Shown piece after piece: positions 25,269-34,560 of a stretch of DNA of 64,000 bases. The DNA is from Muricauda sp. SCSIO 65647 (GTDB taxonomy: Bacteria > Bacteroidota > Bacteroidia > Flavobacteriales > Flavobacteriaceae). The position numbers and the translations under genes were made by a program. The stretch covers positions 2,921,501 to 2,985,500 of the forward strand of contig NZ_CP091037.1 of the NCBI RefSeq assembly GCF_021534965.1, given 5' to 3'. The notes under the pieces were generated by a model, which was not told the DNA's origin, ran no database searches, and saw only the letters and a list, made by a program, of their open reading frames with translations. Numbering within the stretch: the stretch's first letter is position 1; each line of letters begins with the position of its first letter.

Positions 25269-26075
25269 ATGAGAAGATTAATTTTGGCGTTGACACTGTT
25301 TTTGGCAGTTGTTGCATGTAAGACCAACCCGTTTACAGGCAAAAAAACATTGAATTTTTATCCGAACAGCCAAATTTTCCCCATGGCTTTTGCACAATAT
25401 GACCAGTTTTTGACCGAGAACAATGTTGTAGAGGGCACTACTGAGGCAAAAATGATCACCAATGTAGGGCAGCGTATCGCAACAGCTGCTGAGCGATGGT
25501 TGGATGCCAATGGTTATCCAGGTTATTTGAAAGACTATAAATGGGAATATAACTTGGTAAAAGATGAGACCATCAATGCATGGTGCATGCCCGGTGGAAA
25601 GATTGTTTTTTATACGGGTATTTTGCCCATATGCCAAGATGAGACCGGTGTGGCCGTGGTCATGGGGCATGAGGTTGCACACGCCCTTGCCGACCATGGG
25701 GCACAACGAATGAGTGCGGGCATGTTACAGCAGCTTGGTGCCGTAGCGGGCAATGTGGCCATCAAAGACCCACAAAAGCGCAATACGTTCAATCAAGCCT
25801 ATGGCATTGGATCGACCGTAGGTGTAATGCTACCCTTTAGCCGAAGCCATGAAACAGAGGCCGACCGTATCGGTATTCAGATTATGGCCATTGCAGGGTA
25901 CAATCCTGATGAGGCGGCTGAACTATGGAAACGTATGAAAGCGAATGCAAGCCAGGCACCGCCAGAGTTTTTGAGTACACACCCATCAAGCGATACCAGA
26001 ATCCAGAATTTGACCGCTTGGGCACCTTTGGCCAAGCAAGAAGCGGCCAAGTTTGGCGTAACAAGCTTCAAATGA
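25269..26075 (+). CDS. M48 family zinc metalloprotease, lipoprotein
   Basis: A 268-residue protein with a lipoprotein signal (LFLAVVAC, lipid Cys17). The zinc motif is H134-E-V-A-H138 in VMGHEVAHALADHGAQR and the third ligand is the Glu of SRSHETEADRIG. This is the layout of the LoiP/YggG group of M48 peptidases. These act in the envelope on misfolded or surface proteins. It ends with FLSTHPSSDTRIQNL, also typical. It has its own terminator. Confidence 0.9.
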   Translation: MRRLILALTLFLAVVACKTNPFTGKKTLNFYPNSQIFPMAFAQYDQFLTENNVVEGTTEAKMITNVGQRIATAAERWLDANGYPGYLKDYKWEYNLVKDETINAWCMPGGKIVFYTGILPICQDETGVAVVMGHEVAHALADHGAQRMSAGMLQQLGAVAGNVAIKDPQKRNTFNQAYGIGSTVGVMLPFSRSHETEADRIGIQIMAIAGYNPDEAAELWKRMKANASQAPPEFLSTHPSSDTRIQNLTAWAPLAKQEAAKFGVTSFK

Positions 26076-26098
26076 GATAAAACACAGATCATTTGAAT

Positions 26099-26125
26099 AA
26101 AAGTCGTCTATATCTGACGGCTTTT
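26099..26125 (+). terminator. Intrinsic terminator after the M48 protease gene
   Basis: AAAAGTCGTC and GACGGCTTTT pair with one G-U around a 7-base loop, followed by TATATTTTT. Confidence 0.65.
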
Positions 26126-26157
26126 TATATTTTTAAGACATGGTGAAAGTGCTTGCG

Positions 26158-27471
26158 ATGAAAGGCAACAAAAAATTGTTGAATGCTTGGGCATTCTACG
26201 ATTGGGCCAACTCGGTTTACAGTTTGGTAATTGCCTCTGCCATATTTCCCATTTTTTATGGTGCCCTGTTCAGGATGGCCGAAATCGAAAAAGTATCGGT
26301 TTTTGGGGGCGAGATAGCCCGTGCACCCCTAATCAGCTATGTGACCTCAGCGGCCTTCGTGTTCATCGCCTTGGTCACACCCTTGATATCGGGCATTGCC
26401 GATTATTTGGGCAATAAAAAGATATTCTTGAAATTCTTTTGTTATCTGGGCGCAATCTCATGTATCGGACTGTATTGGTTTTCGTTGGAGAACATTTATT
26501 TTGGACTCATCTGCTATTTCTTCGGATTGGTGGGCTTCTGGGTCAGTTTTGCCATCAATAACTCTTATTTGCCCGATATTGCCTTTCCCGAACAACAAGA
26601 CGGTATCAGTGCCAAAGGATTTTCAATGGGATATATCGGAAGTGTCATTCTGTTGTTGTTCAATTTGGCCATGGTCATGAGACCCGAGGTTTTTGGTATA
26701 AGTGATAGTGGGGGCGAAGCAGCCGAAATCAAGGCCATGAAATATTCATTTGTTTCGGTAGGTATCTGGTGGATGTTGTTCAGCCAGTACACATTTCATC
26801 ACTTGCCCAAGGGGTATAAAAGAGAGGGTGAACGAAAAAATATTATCCTAAACGGTTTTTTGGAGTTACAGAGCGTCTGGAGGCAGTTGGGAGAGGAAAC
26901 CCGGCTGAAACGCTATTTGGGGGCCTTTTTTGTATATAGTATGGCGGTTCAGACCATTATGCTGATCGCTACCTATTTTGGGGAAGAGGAAATCAACTGG
27001 GGAACAGACAGCGAACGCACTACAGGGTTGATCATCAGTATCTTGGTGATACAGCTAGTGGCCATTTTTGGGGCTACGGCAACGGCCAGGGCTTCAAAGG
27101 CCTTTGGAAACATCAAGACCTTGATCGTTATCAATATATTTTGGTTGTTACTGTGCATCTATGCCTACTTTTTACAAACCCCCATGGATTTTTACATCGC
27201 CGCTGGATTGGTGGGGATAGTGATGGGAGGTATTCAGGCCTTATCGCGTTCGACCTATTCGAAGTTTTTGCCAGCTACCACTGATACCACTTCCTTTTTT
27301 AGTTTTTACGATGTATCTGAAAAGATAGGCATCGTTATCGGTACCTTTCTATACGGCTTTGTGGCTCAATTCACGGGCAGTATGAGAAATGCGGCCATCT
27401 TTTTGGGTGTTTTCTTTTTGATAGGTGCTTTTTTGTTGACAAGGGTCAATAAAAAAAGCCCTGCTGAATAG
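26158..27471 (+). CDS. MFS transporter, UMF1 (Atg22-like) family
   Basis: A 437-residue protein with about 12 membrane segments. It begins NKKLLNAWAFYDWANSVYSL, the hallmark N-terminus of the UMF1/Atg22 family; A-F-Y-D-W-A-N-S is the key signature. A second family block near the C-terminus reads GGIQALSRSTYSKFLP. Fungal Atg22 exports amino acids from vacuoles; the bacterial substrate is unknown. The ATG at 26158 fits homologues; an in-frame ATG at 26140 would add six residues. Its stop codon lies within the loop of the following terminator. Confidence 0.88.
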   Translation: MKGNKKLLNAWAFYDWANSVYSLVIASAIFPIFYGALFRMAEIEKVSVFGGEIARAPLISYVTSAAFVFIALVTPLISGIADYLGNKKIFLKFFCYLGAISCIGLYWFSLENIYFGLICYFFGLVGFWVSFAINNSYLPDIAFPEQQDGISAKGFSMGYIGSVILLLFNLAMVMRPEVFGISDSGGEAAEIKAMKYSFVSVGIWWMLFSQYTFHHLPKGYKREGERKNIILNGFLELQSVWRQLGEETRLKRYLGAFFVYSMAVQTIMLIATYFGEEEINWGTDSERTTGLIISILVIQLVAIFGATATARASKAFGNIKTLIVINIFWLLLCIYAYFLQTPMDFYIAAGLVGIVMGGIQALSRSTYSKFLPATTDTTSFFSFYDVSEKIGIVIGTFLYGFVAQFTGSMRNAAIFLGVFFLIGAFLLTRVNKKSPAE

Positions 27472-27481
27472 TGCAGGGCTT
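27456..27481. terminator. Bidirectional terminator between convergent genes
   Basis: AAGCCCTGC pairs with GCAGGGCTT around an 8-base loop that contains the TAG stop of the UMF1 gene. A runs on one side and T runs on the other make it usable by both the UMF1 gene and the convergent DUF2807 gene. Confidence 0.7.
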
Positions 27482-27512
27482 CTTCCTTTTTTGATTGATG
27501 GTTGTTTTTCTT

Positions 27513-28235
27513 CTAGTAGCTGTTCACGTCACCTGAACCAGAGGTCTTACTGTCGACTTTTTTAGGGTTGCCTTTATAGCTTATGTCGCCCGAACCCGAT
27601 ACACGGGCTTTTAATGTCTGGTTGGCCGTGACCTTCACATCGGCAGAACCTGATACCTGAACAGTCACAAATTCGGCATTAAGGTCATAGGCCTTAACAT
27701 CTCCCGAACCCGATACTTGAACATTAAGATCCCTGGCCTGTCCTTCAAGTACGATATCTCCTGAACCTGAAAGTTGGGCCGAAACCTCTTCAGCTTCAAT
27801 AGCGAGTTCTATATCACCAGAACCAGAGATATTGGTACTGAAATTATCAGACTTCAATGTGGTTTTTCCTATGACGTCTCCTGATCCAGAAAGCGAAACC
27901 GCATTGATTTCCTCTACGGGTATGGTGATCAAGATTCCTTCTTTCCAAAGAGAAGGCCTTAAGTTCACGCCTTTTTCAGTTTTTACGACAAGTTTGCCGT
28001 CTTTGACTTCGGTCTTGATATATTCTAAAAGGTTCTCTTCACCTTTGAGGGTTAGATCACCTTCGTTGCCGTCGACCAGTTCAACATCGAACCAGCCGGC
28101 AACGGCCACCCGGTCATAATCCCCGACTGAGCGTTCAATGGTCACGACATTTCCGTTGCCTTTGACTCTTTTTCCCCATTGGGCAGTGGCGACAAAGGTG
28201 AACAATAGTAAACTAAGTGTTAGTGCTCTTTTCAT
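27513..28235 (-). CDS. Head GIN domain-containing protein (DUF2807), exported
   Basis: A 240-residue protein with a signal peptide (MKRALTLSLLLFTFVATAQW). The DUF2807 domain starts with R-S-V-G-D-Y-D-R-V-A-V. From about residue 113 there are seven repeats of an S-G-S-G-D motif spaced 18-21 residues (one degenerate, SGSAD), predicted to stack as a parallel beta solenoid. These proteins are exported and described as putative adhesins, with no proven function. It is the last gene of the sigma-factor operon at 27.5-30.5 kb. Confidence 0.85.
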   Translation of the reverse strand: MKRALTLSLLLFTFVATAQWGKRVKGNGNVVTIERSVGDYDRVAVAGWFDVELVDGNEGDLTLKGEENLLEYIKTEVKDGKLVVKTEKGVNLRPSLWKEGILITIPVEEINAVSLSGSGDVIGKTTLKSDNFSTNISGSGDIELAIEAEEVSAQLSGSGDIVLEGQARDLNVQVSGSGDVKAYDLNAEFVTVQVSGSADVKVTANQTLKARVSGSGDISYKGNPKKVDSKTSGSGDVNSY

Positions 28236-28255
28236 GTTTTCTCGTTTTTTGATGG

Positions 28256-29362
28256 TTAATTTTTATAGAATGTGATGCCTCCGTAATCACTGGAAATAAA
28301 CACGGTATTGCCTGAATTTTCCTTTCCGTGGTATCCCTTATAGTAGCGTTCATTTGATTTTTCCTTACTGATATTGAATTCAAAATCATCTTTGCCACTT
28401 ACCCCAGCATATTCGGTCATGATCTCAAAGCTGAAATGATAGCTTGAGTCGTACCCGATTTTGATGCCAGTATAGTCAGTTTTGATATTGATATCGCCCG
28501 CATCGGCGGCCATTTTGCTGATTTTTACCGAGCCATAATCGGCCGTAATGTTTACGTGGCCATGTACCTCGCCCAACTTGATGCCGATATAATCACCATT
28601 GCCCTGTACATTTTTGACACTGCCAACCTCCATGGATCCGTAATCTGAAGAGTAATCGAGATTGTCCATTTCATTGATGGCGGCATTGGTATAATCGGCC
28701 TTTATGGTTAGGTCACCGGCTTTTTCAATGGTGAACCCAGAATAGTCAGCAATGATTTCGGCGCTGTTCACATATTCAAATGTAGAACGTGAGGTATAAT
28801 CGAAACGCAACTCATTGTTTCTGCCCCGCAACTCACCAATTTCCATTTTTCCGTAATCGCAGTTGATTTTTGCATGACCATCTACGCGGTCTAAATAAAT
28901 ATTGCCGTAGTCATTATTCAAATGTACACTGTTCTTGACGGGCAATTTTATGGAGTAGTTGACTTGAACGCTGACATTGTTCCTTTTGCCCCAATTCCAA
29001 CCCCATTTTCTGGTTCTATCACCAAAGCGTGTAATGGCAGAAACCAGACTACTGGTATTCTCAAAATCGACGTCTATTTGATCAAGACGCTGCTTTACCC
29101 TATCTTCATTGTTACCATTGGTTTTGATATGTACCTCGATCATTACCTTGTTTTGGTCCCATGAGGTGATGTTGAGGTTTCCGTAACTGTTCTTCACCTT
29201 GAAAAGTGCATCGGCATTCACGTTGAATTCTCTCTTTATGGTCTTTTCTTTGGTATATCGCCCCTTCCATCCACCGCCACCATCAGGGGTGTTGGCCGGT
29301 ACTGCCAAAGGCAGTATAAAAAGCATTAGGCTCAAATATTTAAATAGTATAGTTCGCATCAT
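28256..29362 (-). CDS. DUF4097-type exported beta-solenoid protein
   Basis: A 368-residue protein with a signal peptide (YLSLMLFILPLAVPA). After residue ~45 it shows about eleven repeats around D-Y-x-x-[ILMV] (SYGNLNI, DYGNIYL, DYGKMEIG, DYGSMEVG, DYGSVKIS, DYTGIKIG, DYGGITF). This fits the DUF4097/DUF4098 solenoid group, related to the DUF2807 protein encoded next to it. Function unknown, probably envelope-associated. Its start overlaps the end of the preceding gene by 23 bases, so translation is coupled. Confidence 0.78.
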   Translation of the reverse strand: MMRTILFKYLSLMLFILPLAVPANTPDGGGGWKGRYTKEKTIKREFNVNADALFKVKNSYGNLNITSWDQNKVMIEVHIKTNGNNEDRVKQRLDQIDVDFENTSSLVSAITRFGDRTRKWGWNWGKRNNVSVQVNYSIKLPVKNSVHLNNDYGNIYLDRVDGHAKINCDYGKMEIGELRGRNNELRFDYTSRSTFEYVNSAEIIADYSGFTIEKAGDLTIKADYTNAAINEMDNLDYSSDYGSMEVGSVKNVQGNGDYIGIKLGEVHGHVNITADYGSVKISKMAADAGDINIKTDYTGIKIGYDSSYHFSFEIMTEYAGVSGKDDFEFNISKEKSNERYYKGYHGKENSGNTVFISSDYGGITFYKN

Positions 29363-29909
29363 CGTATGGATTTAAATTTTTAACTTCTTCAATATTGGTC
29401 AGTACTTCTTTCAATAAATCGATTCGCGTTTGAAAATTGATGATCATTGCATTCAATATGATTTTGCTATTGCCGCCATTGACCAAATCTTGTTCCAACT
29501 GCTTATAATCGGTTTCTAGCCTGTCTAATTGCGCAAGGGTGTCATCTACCATTTTCGCTGTTTCTGGCGACTTGGCATCTTTAAGCTCTTGTACCTGTTC
29601 TTCAATTAGGCTGGCAAAATAGAATTGTGTCTCAGAAACTTCTGGGGCAATTTTGACCACTTGCTCTTCCAACGTGGGTTTTTGTACAAATACCTGAATG
29701 GCCAACACGGCTATCAGAGCAATCGAAGCGGCTATTGAGAGCGGTTTCCACCATTGAACTGATCTGGTTTCTTTTTTCTCGAGGGTGACCAAGCCTTTTG
29801 ATCGGTTCAGTTTTTCGAGAAAACGTTCTTGATGGCCTGCTTTAGGTTCTTCAAAGTCAAACTGACCCTGTAGTCTATCGAACAATTCTTGTAATCCATC
29901 CTTCTTCAT
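29340..29909 (-). CDS. Putative anti-sigma factor, single-pass membrane protein
   Basis: A 189-residue protein: a cytoplasmic N-terminus (MKKDGLQELFDRLQGQFDFE), one membrane helix (PLSIAASIALIAVLAIQVFV, near residue 55-74) and a coiled-coil-like C-terminal part rich in Glu, Leu and Lys. It begins one base after the sigma-factor stop. Position and topology fit an anti-sigma factor, though no classical zinc or ASD motif is visible. The call rests on context. Confidence 0.65.
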   Translation of the reverse strand: MKKDGLQELFDRLQGQFDFEEPKAGHQERFLEKLNRSKGLVTLEKKETRSVQWWKPLSIAASIALIAVLAIQVFVQKPTLEEQVVKIAPEVSETQFYFASLIEEQVQELKDAKSPETAKMVDDTLAQLDRLETDYKQLEQDLVNGGNSKIILNAMIINFQTRIDLLKEVLTNIEEVKNLNPYDDANYTI

Positions 29910-29910
29910 A

Positions 29911-30471
29911 TCAATTCGTATTTGATAACATTTTTTTTCTCAAACTTTCTTTGGCTCTTGAAATAGTGGTTCTGCAATTGGCATAACTGATATTCATGAT
30001 ATCGCTTATCTCTTCATAATCATATCCTTCGATGAGGTGAAGGGTCAAAGAAACTCTGTAATTGTCTTTTAAACTTTTCATGGTCTCCATCACTTTTTGA
30101 GCCTTCAGTTCTGTATAACCATCGTGGTTCAAAGCAACTTCATCATTATCCTCGACCCTATATAGTACCTCGTCAAGATCAACAGCTTTTAATTTCTGTT
30201 GTTTTCTGTAATGGTAGATACTGTTGTTCACCACAATTCGTTTTAACCAAGCCCCGAAGGTCACATCTCCCTTGAACGTATGCAGCTTCGTAAACGCGTT
30301 CAAAAACGATTCTTGCATAACGTCTTCTGCTTCGGCAGTATGTTTTACAATGCGCAGTGCCGTATTGTACAAGGCCTTGTAATAGCGGTTGTAAATCGCT
30401 AACTGGGCACTTTGCTTACCTTCTAGACATCCCTTTAGAAGGGCATCAGTATGTTCATTCTGGCGGCTCAA
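29911..30471 (-). CDS. RNA polymerase sigma factor, ECF subfamily
   Basis: A 186-residue protein with sigma region 2 (AIYNRYYKALYNTALRIV; AEDVMQESFLNAFTKL; FGAWLKRIVVNNSIYHYRK) and region 4 (VSLTLHLIEGYDYEEISDIM plus SYANCRTTISRAK). The start is a TTG (30471-30469): SRQNEHTDALLKGCLEG follows directly, as in flavobacterial homologues, and no suitable ATG exists. It heads a four-gene operon with a putative anti-sigma protein and two exported solenoid proteins, probably its main targets (inferred). Confidence 0.92.
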   Translation of the reverse strand: MSRQNEHTDALLKGCLEGKQSAQLAIYNRYYKALYNTALRIVKHTAEAEDVMQESFLNAFTKLHTFKGDVTFGAWLKRIVVNNSIYHYRKQQKLKAVDLDEVLYRVEDNDEVALNHDGYTELKAQKVMETMKSLKDNYRVSLTLHLIEGYDYEEISDIMNISYANCRTTISRAKESLRKKMLSNTN

Positions 30472-30691
30472 AAAGTTGAATGGTTTGTCTTATAGATTAT
30501 ACAATTTTCCATTTGTTACAGTTTTCAAGGGAAATTTTGGTTTTGATGGCATGAGAATTGCTCCATGTACTGTAAAATAAGAGATTTTTGCCGCGTTATC
30601 CCATGATTAATGGTGATTGAAGGAGTTCTTTGAGGGAAACCGGCTAATAAAAGTTCTGTTAATTGGTGACAGAATGACCGAAATTTGGCAT

Positions 30692-33142
30692 ATGGCAGAA
30701 TTGAAATTTACAAACCTTGACAATTTGTCTTTTCAGGGTATTGACGAAAATGCAGAACTGATTCCGTTGTTGACACCGGAAGATGAAGAGGAAATGAACA
30801 ATGAGGCATTACCTGAGGTATTGCCCATATTGCCCCTGCGCAATACGGTTCTTTTTCCGGGTGTTGTCATTCCGATAACCGCGGGAAGAGACAAATCAAT
30901 AAACTTGATCAAAGAGGCGAACAAAGGCAATAAGACCATTGGGGTGGTATCACAAAAAGATGAGCAAACCGAAAATCCTGACATCAAAGATATCAACACC
31001 TTGGGCACTGTTGCCCGTATTCTTCGGGTTTTGCAAATGCCAGATGGCAATACCACGGTAATCATTCAAGGAAAGAAGCGTTTTGAAATCGCTGAAGTGC
31101 TTACCGAAACCCCATATATGACGGCTACGATTCGTGAGGCCAATGAGGTGAGGCCCAATCAGAGCAGCAAAGAGTTTACTGCGATTATCGATTCCATCAA
31201 AGAATTGGCCTATAAAATCATAAAAGACAACCCCAACATACCCAGTGAGGCCACATTTGCCATTAGAAACATTCAGAGCAACTCTTTTCTCATCAATTTC
31301 GTATCGTCAAACCTTAACTTGACGGTACATGAAAAACAAAAACTTCTTGAAATCGAAGATTTGCAAGAAAGGGCTTTGGCCACCCTCAAGTATATGAATG
31401 TTGAGCTGCAGAAGCTTGAGCTGAAAAAAGATATTCAATCGAAGGTGCGCCATGATATGGACCAACAGCAACGCGAGTACTTTTTGCACCAGCAAATGAA
31501 AACCATTCAAGAAGAGTTGGGGGGCATTTCATATGAGGAAGAAGTCGATGAGATGGGCAAAAAGGCCAAGAACAAGAAGTGGGGCAAGAAAGTAAAAGCC
31601 CATTTTGAGAAAGAATTGGCCAAGATGCAACGCATGAATCCGCAGGTGGCCGAGTACTCCATCCAAAGAAATTATCTGGACCTCTTTTTGGAATTGCCAT
31701 GGAACGAATACTCAAAAGATAAGTTCGACCTGAAAAGGGCACAGAGAATATTAGATCGTGATCATTACGGCCTGGAAGATGTCAAGAGAAGAATCATCGA
31801 ATATTTGGCCGTCTTGAAATTGCGCAATGATATGAAATCGCCCATACTTTGTCTGTATGGCCCACCTGGCGTGGGCAAGACTTCGCTGGGCAAATCAGTT
31901 GCCGAGGCATTGGGCAGGGAATATGTGCGCATGTCGTTGGGGGGGCTGCGTGATGAGGCAGAAATAAGGGGTCATCGAAAGACCTATATTGGGGCGATGC
32001 CCGGGCGTATCATACAGAGCATAAAAAAGGCTGGAACCTCAAATCCGGTGTTTATTTTAGATGAAATCGACAAGCTTGCCTCCAGTCATCAAGGCGACCC
32101 TTCTTCAGCAATGTTGGAAGTGCTGGACCCTGAACAGAACAATGATTTTCATGATAATTTCCTGGAAATTGGCTATGACCTTTCCAAAGTGATGTTCATT
32201 GCCACGGCCAATAATCTTTCGACCATTCAGCCAGCACTTCGCGACCGAATGGAAATCATCAATGTTACCGGATATACCATTGAAGAAAAGGTAGAGATAG
32301 CCAAGAGACATTTGTTGCCCAAACAGCTTAAAGAACACGGTCTCTCCACTAAAGACCTGAAAATCGGCAAACCACAGTTAGAAAAGATCGTAGAGGGCTA
32401 TACCCGTGAATCTGGTGTGCGAACACTTGAAAAACAGATTGCCAAAATGGTACGCTATGCGGCCAAAAATATTGCCACTGAAGAGCAATACAATGTCAAG
32501 GTCAGCAGTGCAGATGTTGAAACGGTCTTAGGGCCACCGAGATTGGAGCGCGACAAATATGAGAACAATGAAGTGGCGGGGGTAGTGACCGGACTTGCGT
32601 GGACAAGCGTTGGGGGCGATATTCTGTTCATTGAGTCCATCCTGTCAAAAGGAAAAGGTAACCTGAACATTACCGGAAACCTGGGCAAGGTGATGAAAGA
32701 ATCGGCTACCATCGCCATGGAATATATCAAATCAAACGCCGAGGTCTTTGAAATAGACCCAAACGTTTTTGATAAGTATAATGTGCACATCCATGTTCCT
32801 GAAGGGGCTACACCAAAAGATGGCCCGAGTGCAGGTATTACGATGTTGACCTCGTTGGTGTCGCTCTTTACTCAACGCAAGGTAAAAAAGAGCATTGCGA
32901 TGACCGGAGAGATTACGTTGCGGGGCAAGGTGCTTCCTGTGGGTGGTATCAAAGAGAAGATTCTTGCGGCCAAAAGAGCCCGAATCAAAGAAATCATCCT
33001 ATGCGAAGACAATAAAAAAGATATCGATGAAATCAAGCCGCAGTATTTAAAAGGACTGAAGTTTCACTATGTGAGCGATATGAGCGAAGTAATCGAGTTG
33101 GCCTTGACGCATCAAAAGGTAAAGAATGCAAAAAAACTCTGA
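30692..33142 (+). CDS. lon: ATP-dependent protease La (Lon)
   Basis: From the ATG at 30692 the product is 816 residues: N-terminal LON domain (residues ~40-230; [14 protein letters not shown]), coiled region, AAA+ module with Walker [10 protein letters not shown] and sensor motifs, and the protease domain. The catalytic Ser is S713 in [11 protein letters not shown], with the Lys 43 residues later in GGIKEK (K756). It degrades damaged and regulatory proteins in the cytoplasm. Upstream in-frame starts at 30617 and 30674 are possible but [13 protein letters not shown] fits family N-termini best. Confidence 0.93.
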   Translation: MAELKFTNLDNLSFQGIDENAELIPLLTPEDEEEMNNEALPEVLPILPLRNTVLFPGVVIPITAGRDKSINLIKEANKGNKTIGVVSQKDEQTENPDIKDINTLGTVARILRVLQMPDGNTTVIIQGKKRFEIAEVLTETPYMTATIREANEVRPNQSSKEFTAIIDSIKELAYKIIKDNPNIPSEATFAIRNIQSNSFLINFVSSNLNLTVHEKQKLLEIEDLQERALATLKYMNVELQKLELKKDIQSKVRHDMDQQQREYFLHQQMKTIQEELGGISYEEEVDEMGKKAKNKKWGKKVKAHFEKELAKMQRMNPQVAEYSIQRNYLDLFLELPWNEYSKDKFDLKRAQRILDRDHYGLEDVKRRIIEYLAVLKLRNDMKSPILCLYGPPGVGKTSLGKSVAEALGREYVRMSLGGLRDEAEIRGHRKTYIGAMPGRIIQSIKKAGTSNPVFILDEIDKLASSHQGDPSSAMLEVLDPEQNNDFHDNFLEIGYDLSKVMFIATANNLSTIQPALRDRMEIINVTGYTIEEKVEIAKRHLLPKQLKEHGLSTKDLKIGKPQLEKIVEGYTRESGVRTLEKQIAKMVRYAAKNIATEEQYNVKVSSADVETVLGPPRLERDKYENNEVAGVVTGLAWTSVGGDILFIESILSKGKGNLNITGNLGKVMKESATIAMEYIKSNAEVFEIDPNVFDKYNVHIHVPEGATPKDGPSAGITMLTSLVSLFTQRKVKKSIAMTGEITLRGKVLPVGGIKEKILAAKRARIKEIILCEDNKKDIDEIKPQYLKGLKFHYVSDMSEVIELALTHQKVKNAKKL

Positions 33143-33178
33143 AACCCATTTATCTTTAATTTCTGGCTATTTTTGATC

Positions 33179-33892
33179 ATGCAAAAGATTATCATTGCCA
33201 TAGATGGGTATTCTTCCACAGGTAAAAGCACTGTTGCCAAACGCCTTGCCAAGGCTTTGGGTTATATCTATGTCGATACAGGGGCCATGTACCGTGCCGT
33301 TACCTACCACGCTCTCAAAAATGGGTTCATTGGCACTGATAGTGGAAAGTTGAGAGACTTGATCGAAGACCTACCAAAGATTGAACTGAAATTCATGCCA
33401 AACAACGAAACCGGTCAATCAGATATGTATTTGAACGGTGAAAATGTCGAAAAGGCCATACGAACCCTTGGAGTGTCAAAATATGTCAGCAAAGTGGCGA
33501 CTGTTGATGCTGTACGCCGTAAGTTGGTGGATATGCAAAAGAAGATGGGGTCTGAAAAGGGTATTGTGATGGATGGGCGTGACATAGGCACGGTGGTGTT
33601 TCCCAAGGCCGAATTCAAGATTTTCATGACGGCCTCGCCAGAAAAACGGGCACAAAGGCGTTATAAGGAATTATTGGATAGGGGAGAGCAGGTGACCTTT
33701 GAAGAAGTGCTCAAGAACGTACGTGAGCGAGACCATATTGATTCGACCCGTGAAATCTCACCGCTCCAAAAAGCTGAAGACGCCATAGTATTCGATAACA
33801 GTGATATGGGTTTGCAAGAGCAGTTTGAACGTATTCATGATTTTGCACTTCGTGTAATTGGCAAGCAGCAAAACAAAAAAGACGCCAAATAG
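33179..33892 (+). CDS. cmk: Cytidylate kinase
   Basis: A 237-residue kinase starting MQKIIIAIDGYSSTGKST, with the P-loop modified from GxxxxGK to GYSSTGKST. It has the YVDTGAMYRAVTY substrate site, DGRDIGTVVFPKAEFK and ARxxRR-like ASPEKRAQRRYKEL. It phosphorylates CMP and dCMP. It begins 36 bases after lon. A TTG two codons earlier is the only alternative start. The TAG stop is embedded in the following terminator. Confidence 0.94.
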   Translation: MQKIIIAIDGYSSTGKSTVAKRLAKALGYIYVDTGAMYRAVTYHALKNGFIGTDSGKLRDLIEDLPKIELKFMPNNETGQSDMYLNGENVEKAIRTLGVSKYVSKVATVDAVRRKLVDMQKKMGSEKGIVMDGRDIGTVVFPKAEFKIFMTASPEKRAQRRYKELLDRGEQVTFEEVLKNVRERDHIDSTREISPLQKAEDAIVFDNSDMGLQEQFERIHDFALRVIGKQQNKKDAK

Positions 33893-33902
33893 GCGTCTTT
33901 TC
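33876..33902. terminator. Bidirectional terminator between cmk and the LysM gene
   Basis: AAAAAGACGCC pairs with GGCGTCTTTT around AAATA. The cmk stop codon (33890-33892) lies in the loop. It sits between convergent genes and has A/T runs on both sides. Confidence 0.7.
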
Positions 33903-33920
33903 ATTTTTTTATTTTCTTTT

Positions 33921-34301
33921 TCAAAGATTTGGAATGACCAACTCTTGTCCTGGATGAATCAAATCTGGGTTGTTCAAAATAGTTCTATTGGCCTCAAAAA
34001 TTGCATTGTACTTCATGGCATCACCATAATAGTGCTTGGCGATCTTGCTAAGTGACTCACCACTTTCAACAGTATGGCGGTGATAGACGGAAGTATCGCC
34101 TACGCCAATATTCGCTTTGATGTCTGAGGGGCTTTCACCACCTATTTCCTTTATTTTGTCCCAAAGAACATTCTTTTCATACTGGGTAGAAGCCTCTCCT
34201 TTGATTTTGAGAACGCCATCTTCTTCGCGAACATCACCATCTTTGATTCCCAATTTTTCGCCCAAATCCAGTACGGGTTGATATTTTGCTTTTACACTCA
34301 T
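33921..34301 (-). CDS. BON-LysM domain protein (YgaU/Kbp-like)
   Basis: A 126-residue protein without signal peptide. Residues ~1-65 resemble a BON domain (DVREEDGVLKIKGEASTQYE) and residues ~73-125 form a LysM module (HTVESGESLSKIAKHYYGDA; NPDLIHPGQELVIP). This is the architecture of E. coli Kbp (YgaU), a potassium-binding cytoplasmic protein. It is alone on its strand and converges on cmk. Confidence 0.85.
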   Translation of the reverse strand: MSVKAKYQPVLDLGEKLGIKDGDVREEDGVLKIKGEASTQYEKNVLWDKIKEIGGESPSDIKANIGVGDTSVYHRHTVESGESLSKIAKHYYGDAMKYNAIFEANRTILNNPDLIHPGQELVIPNL

Positions 34302-34414
34302 AATACGCTTTATATTTAATGGTTACTATTATGAAACAAGATAGCCATAAAAGTCACATTGAAGCTTAAATTTTCATCAATTTTTGAAATTCGGTCTCTT
34401 CATTGAAATAATGA

Positions 34415-34445
34415 TTTGTAATACAAGTAATTAATTGTATTTTTG
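34415..34445 (+). promoter_or_regulatory. Strong promoter of rpsA
   Basis: TTTG at 34415-34418, exactly 19 bases, then TATTTTTG at 34438-34445 form a full consensus match. The start of transcription would be near 34452, leaving a leader of about 110 bases before rpsA. Confidence 0.65.
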
Positions 34446-34505
34446 CACTCCTTTTTGGCGAAAGCAAGAGAAAAGAGGAAATATATCGTAGTAATTGATA
34501 ATCGC

Positions 34506-34542
34506 TTCCACACCATCGCCTGAATCTTGTAAAGCTGTGGAA
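34506..34542 (+). promoter_or_regulatory. Inverted repeat in the rpsA leader, candidate regulatory hairpin
   Basis: TTCCACA at 34506-34512 and TGTGGAA at 34536-34542 are perfect complements with a 23-base loop, 18 bases before the ATG. It could be a structure through which S1 controls its own synthesis; this is inference from position alone. Confidence 0.35.
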
Positions 34543-34560
34543 TACAAATCAAATCAGCAC

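Noticed and set aside
27520-27900. Repeating GAACC-type words resembling a CRISPR or tandem DNA repeat
   Set aside because: They encode the SGSGD repeats of a clear coding frame, and spacing is uneven at the DNA level.
33168-33175. TATTTTTG as the cmk promoter
   Set aside because: It sits four bases before the ATG, too close to give a leader, and has no matching upstream box.
34495-34560. In-frame extension of rpsA
   Set aside because: It lies in the leader between a strong promoter and the family-typical N-terminus MAEEKK.
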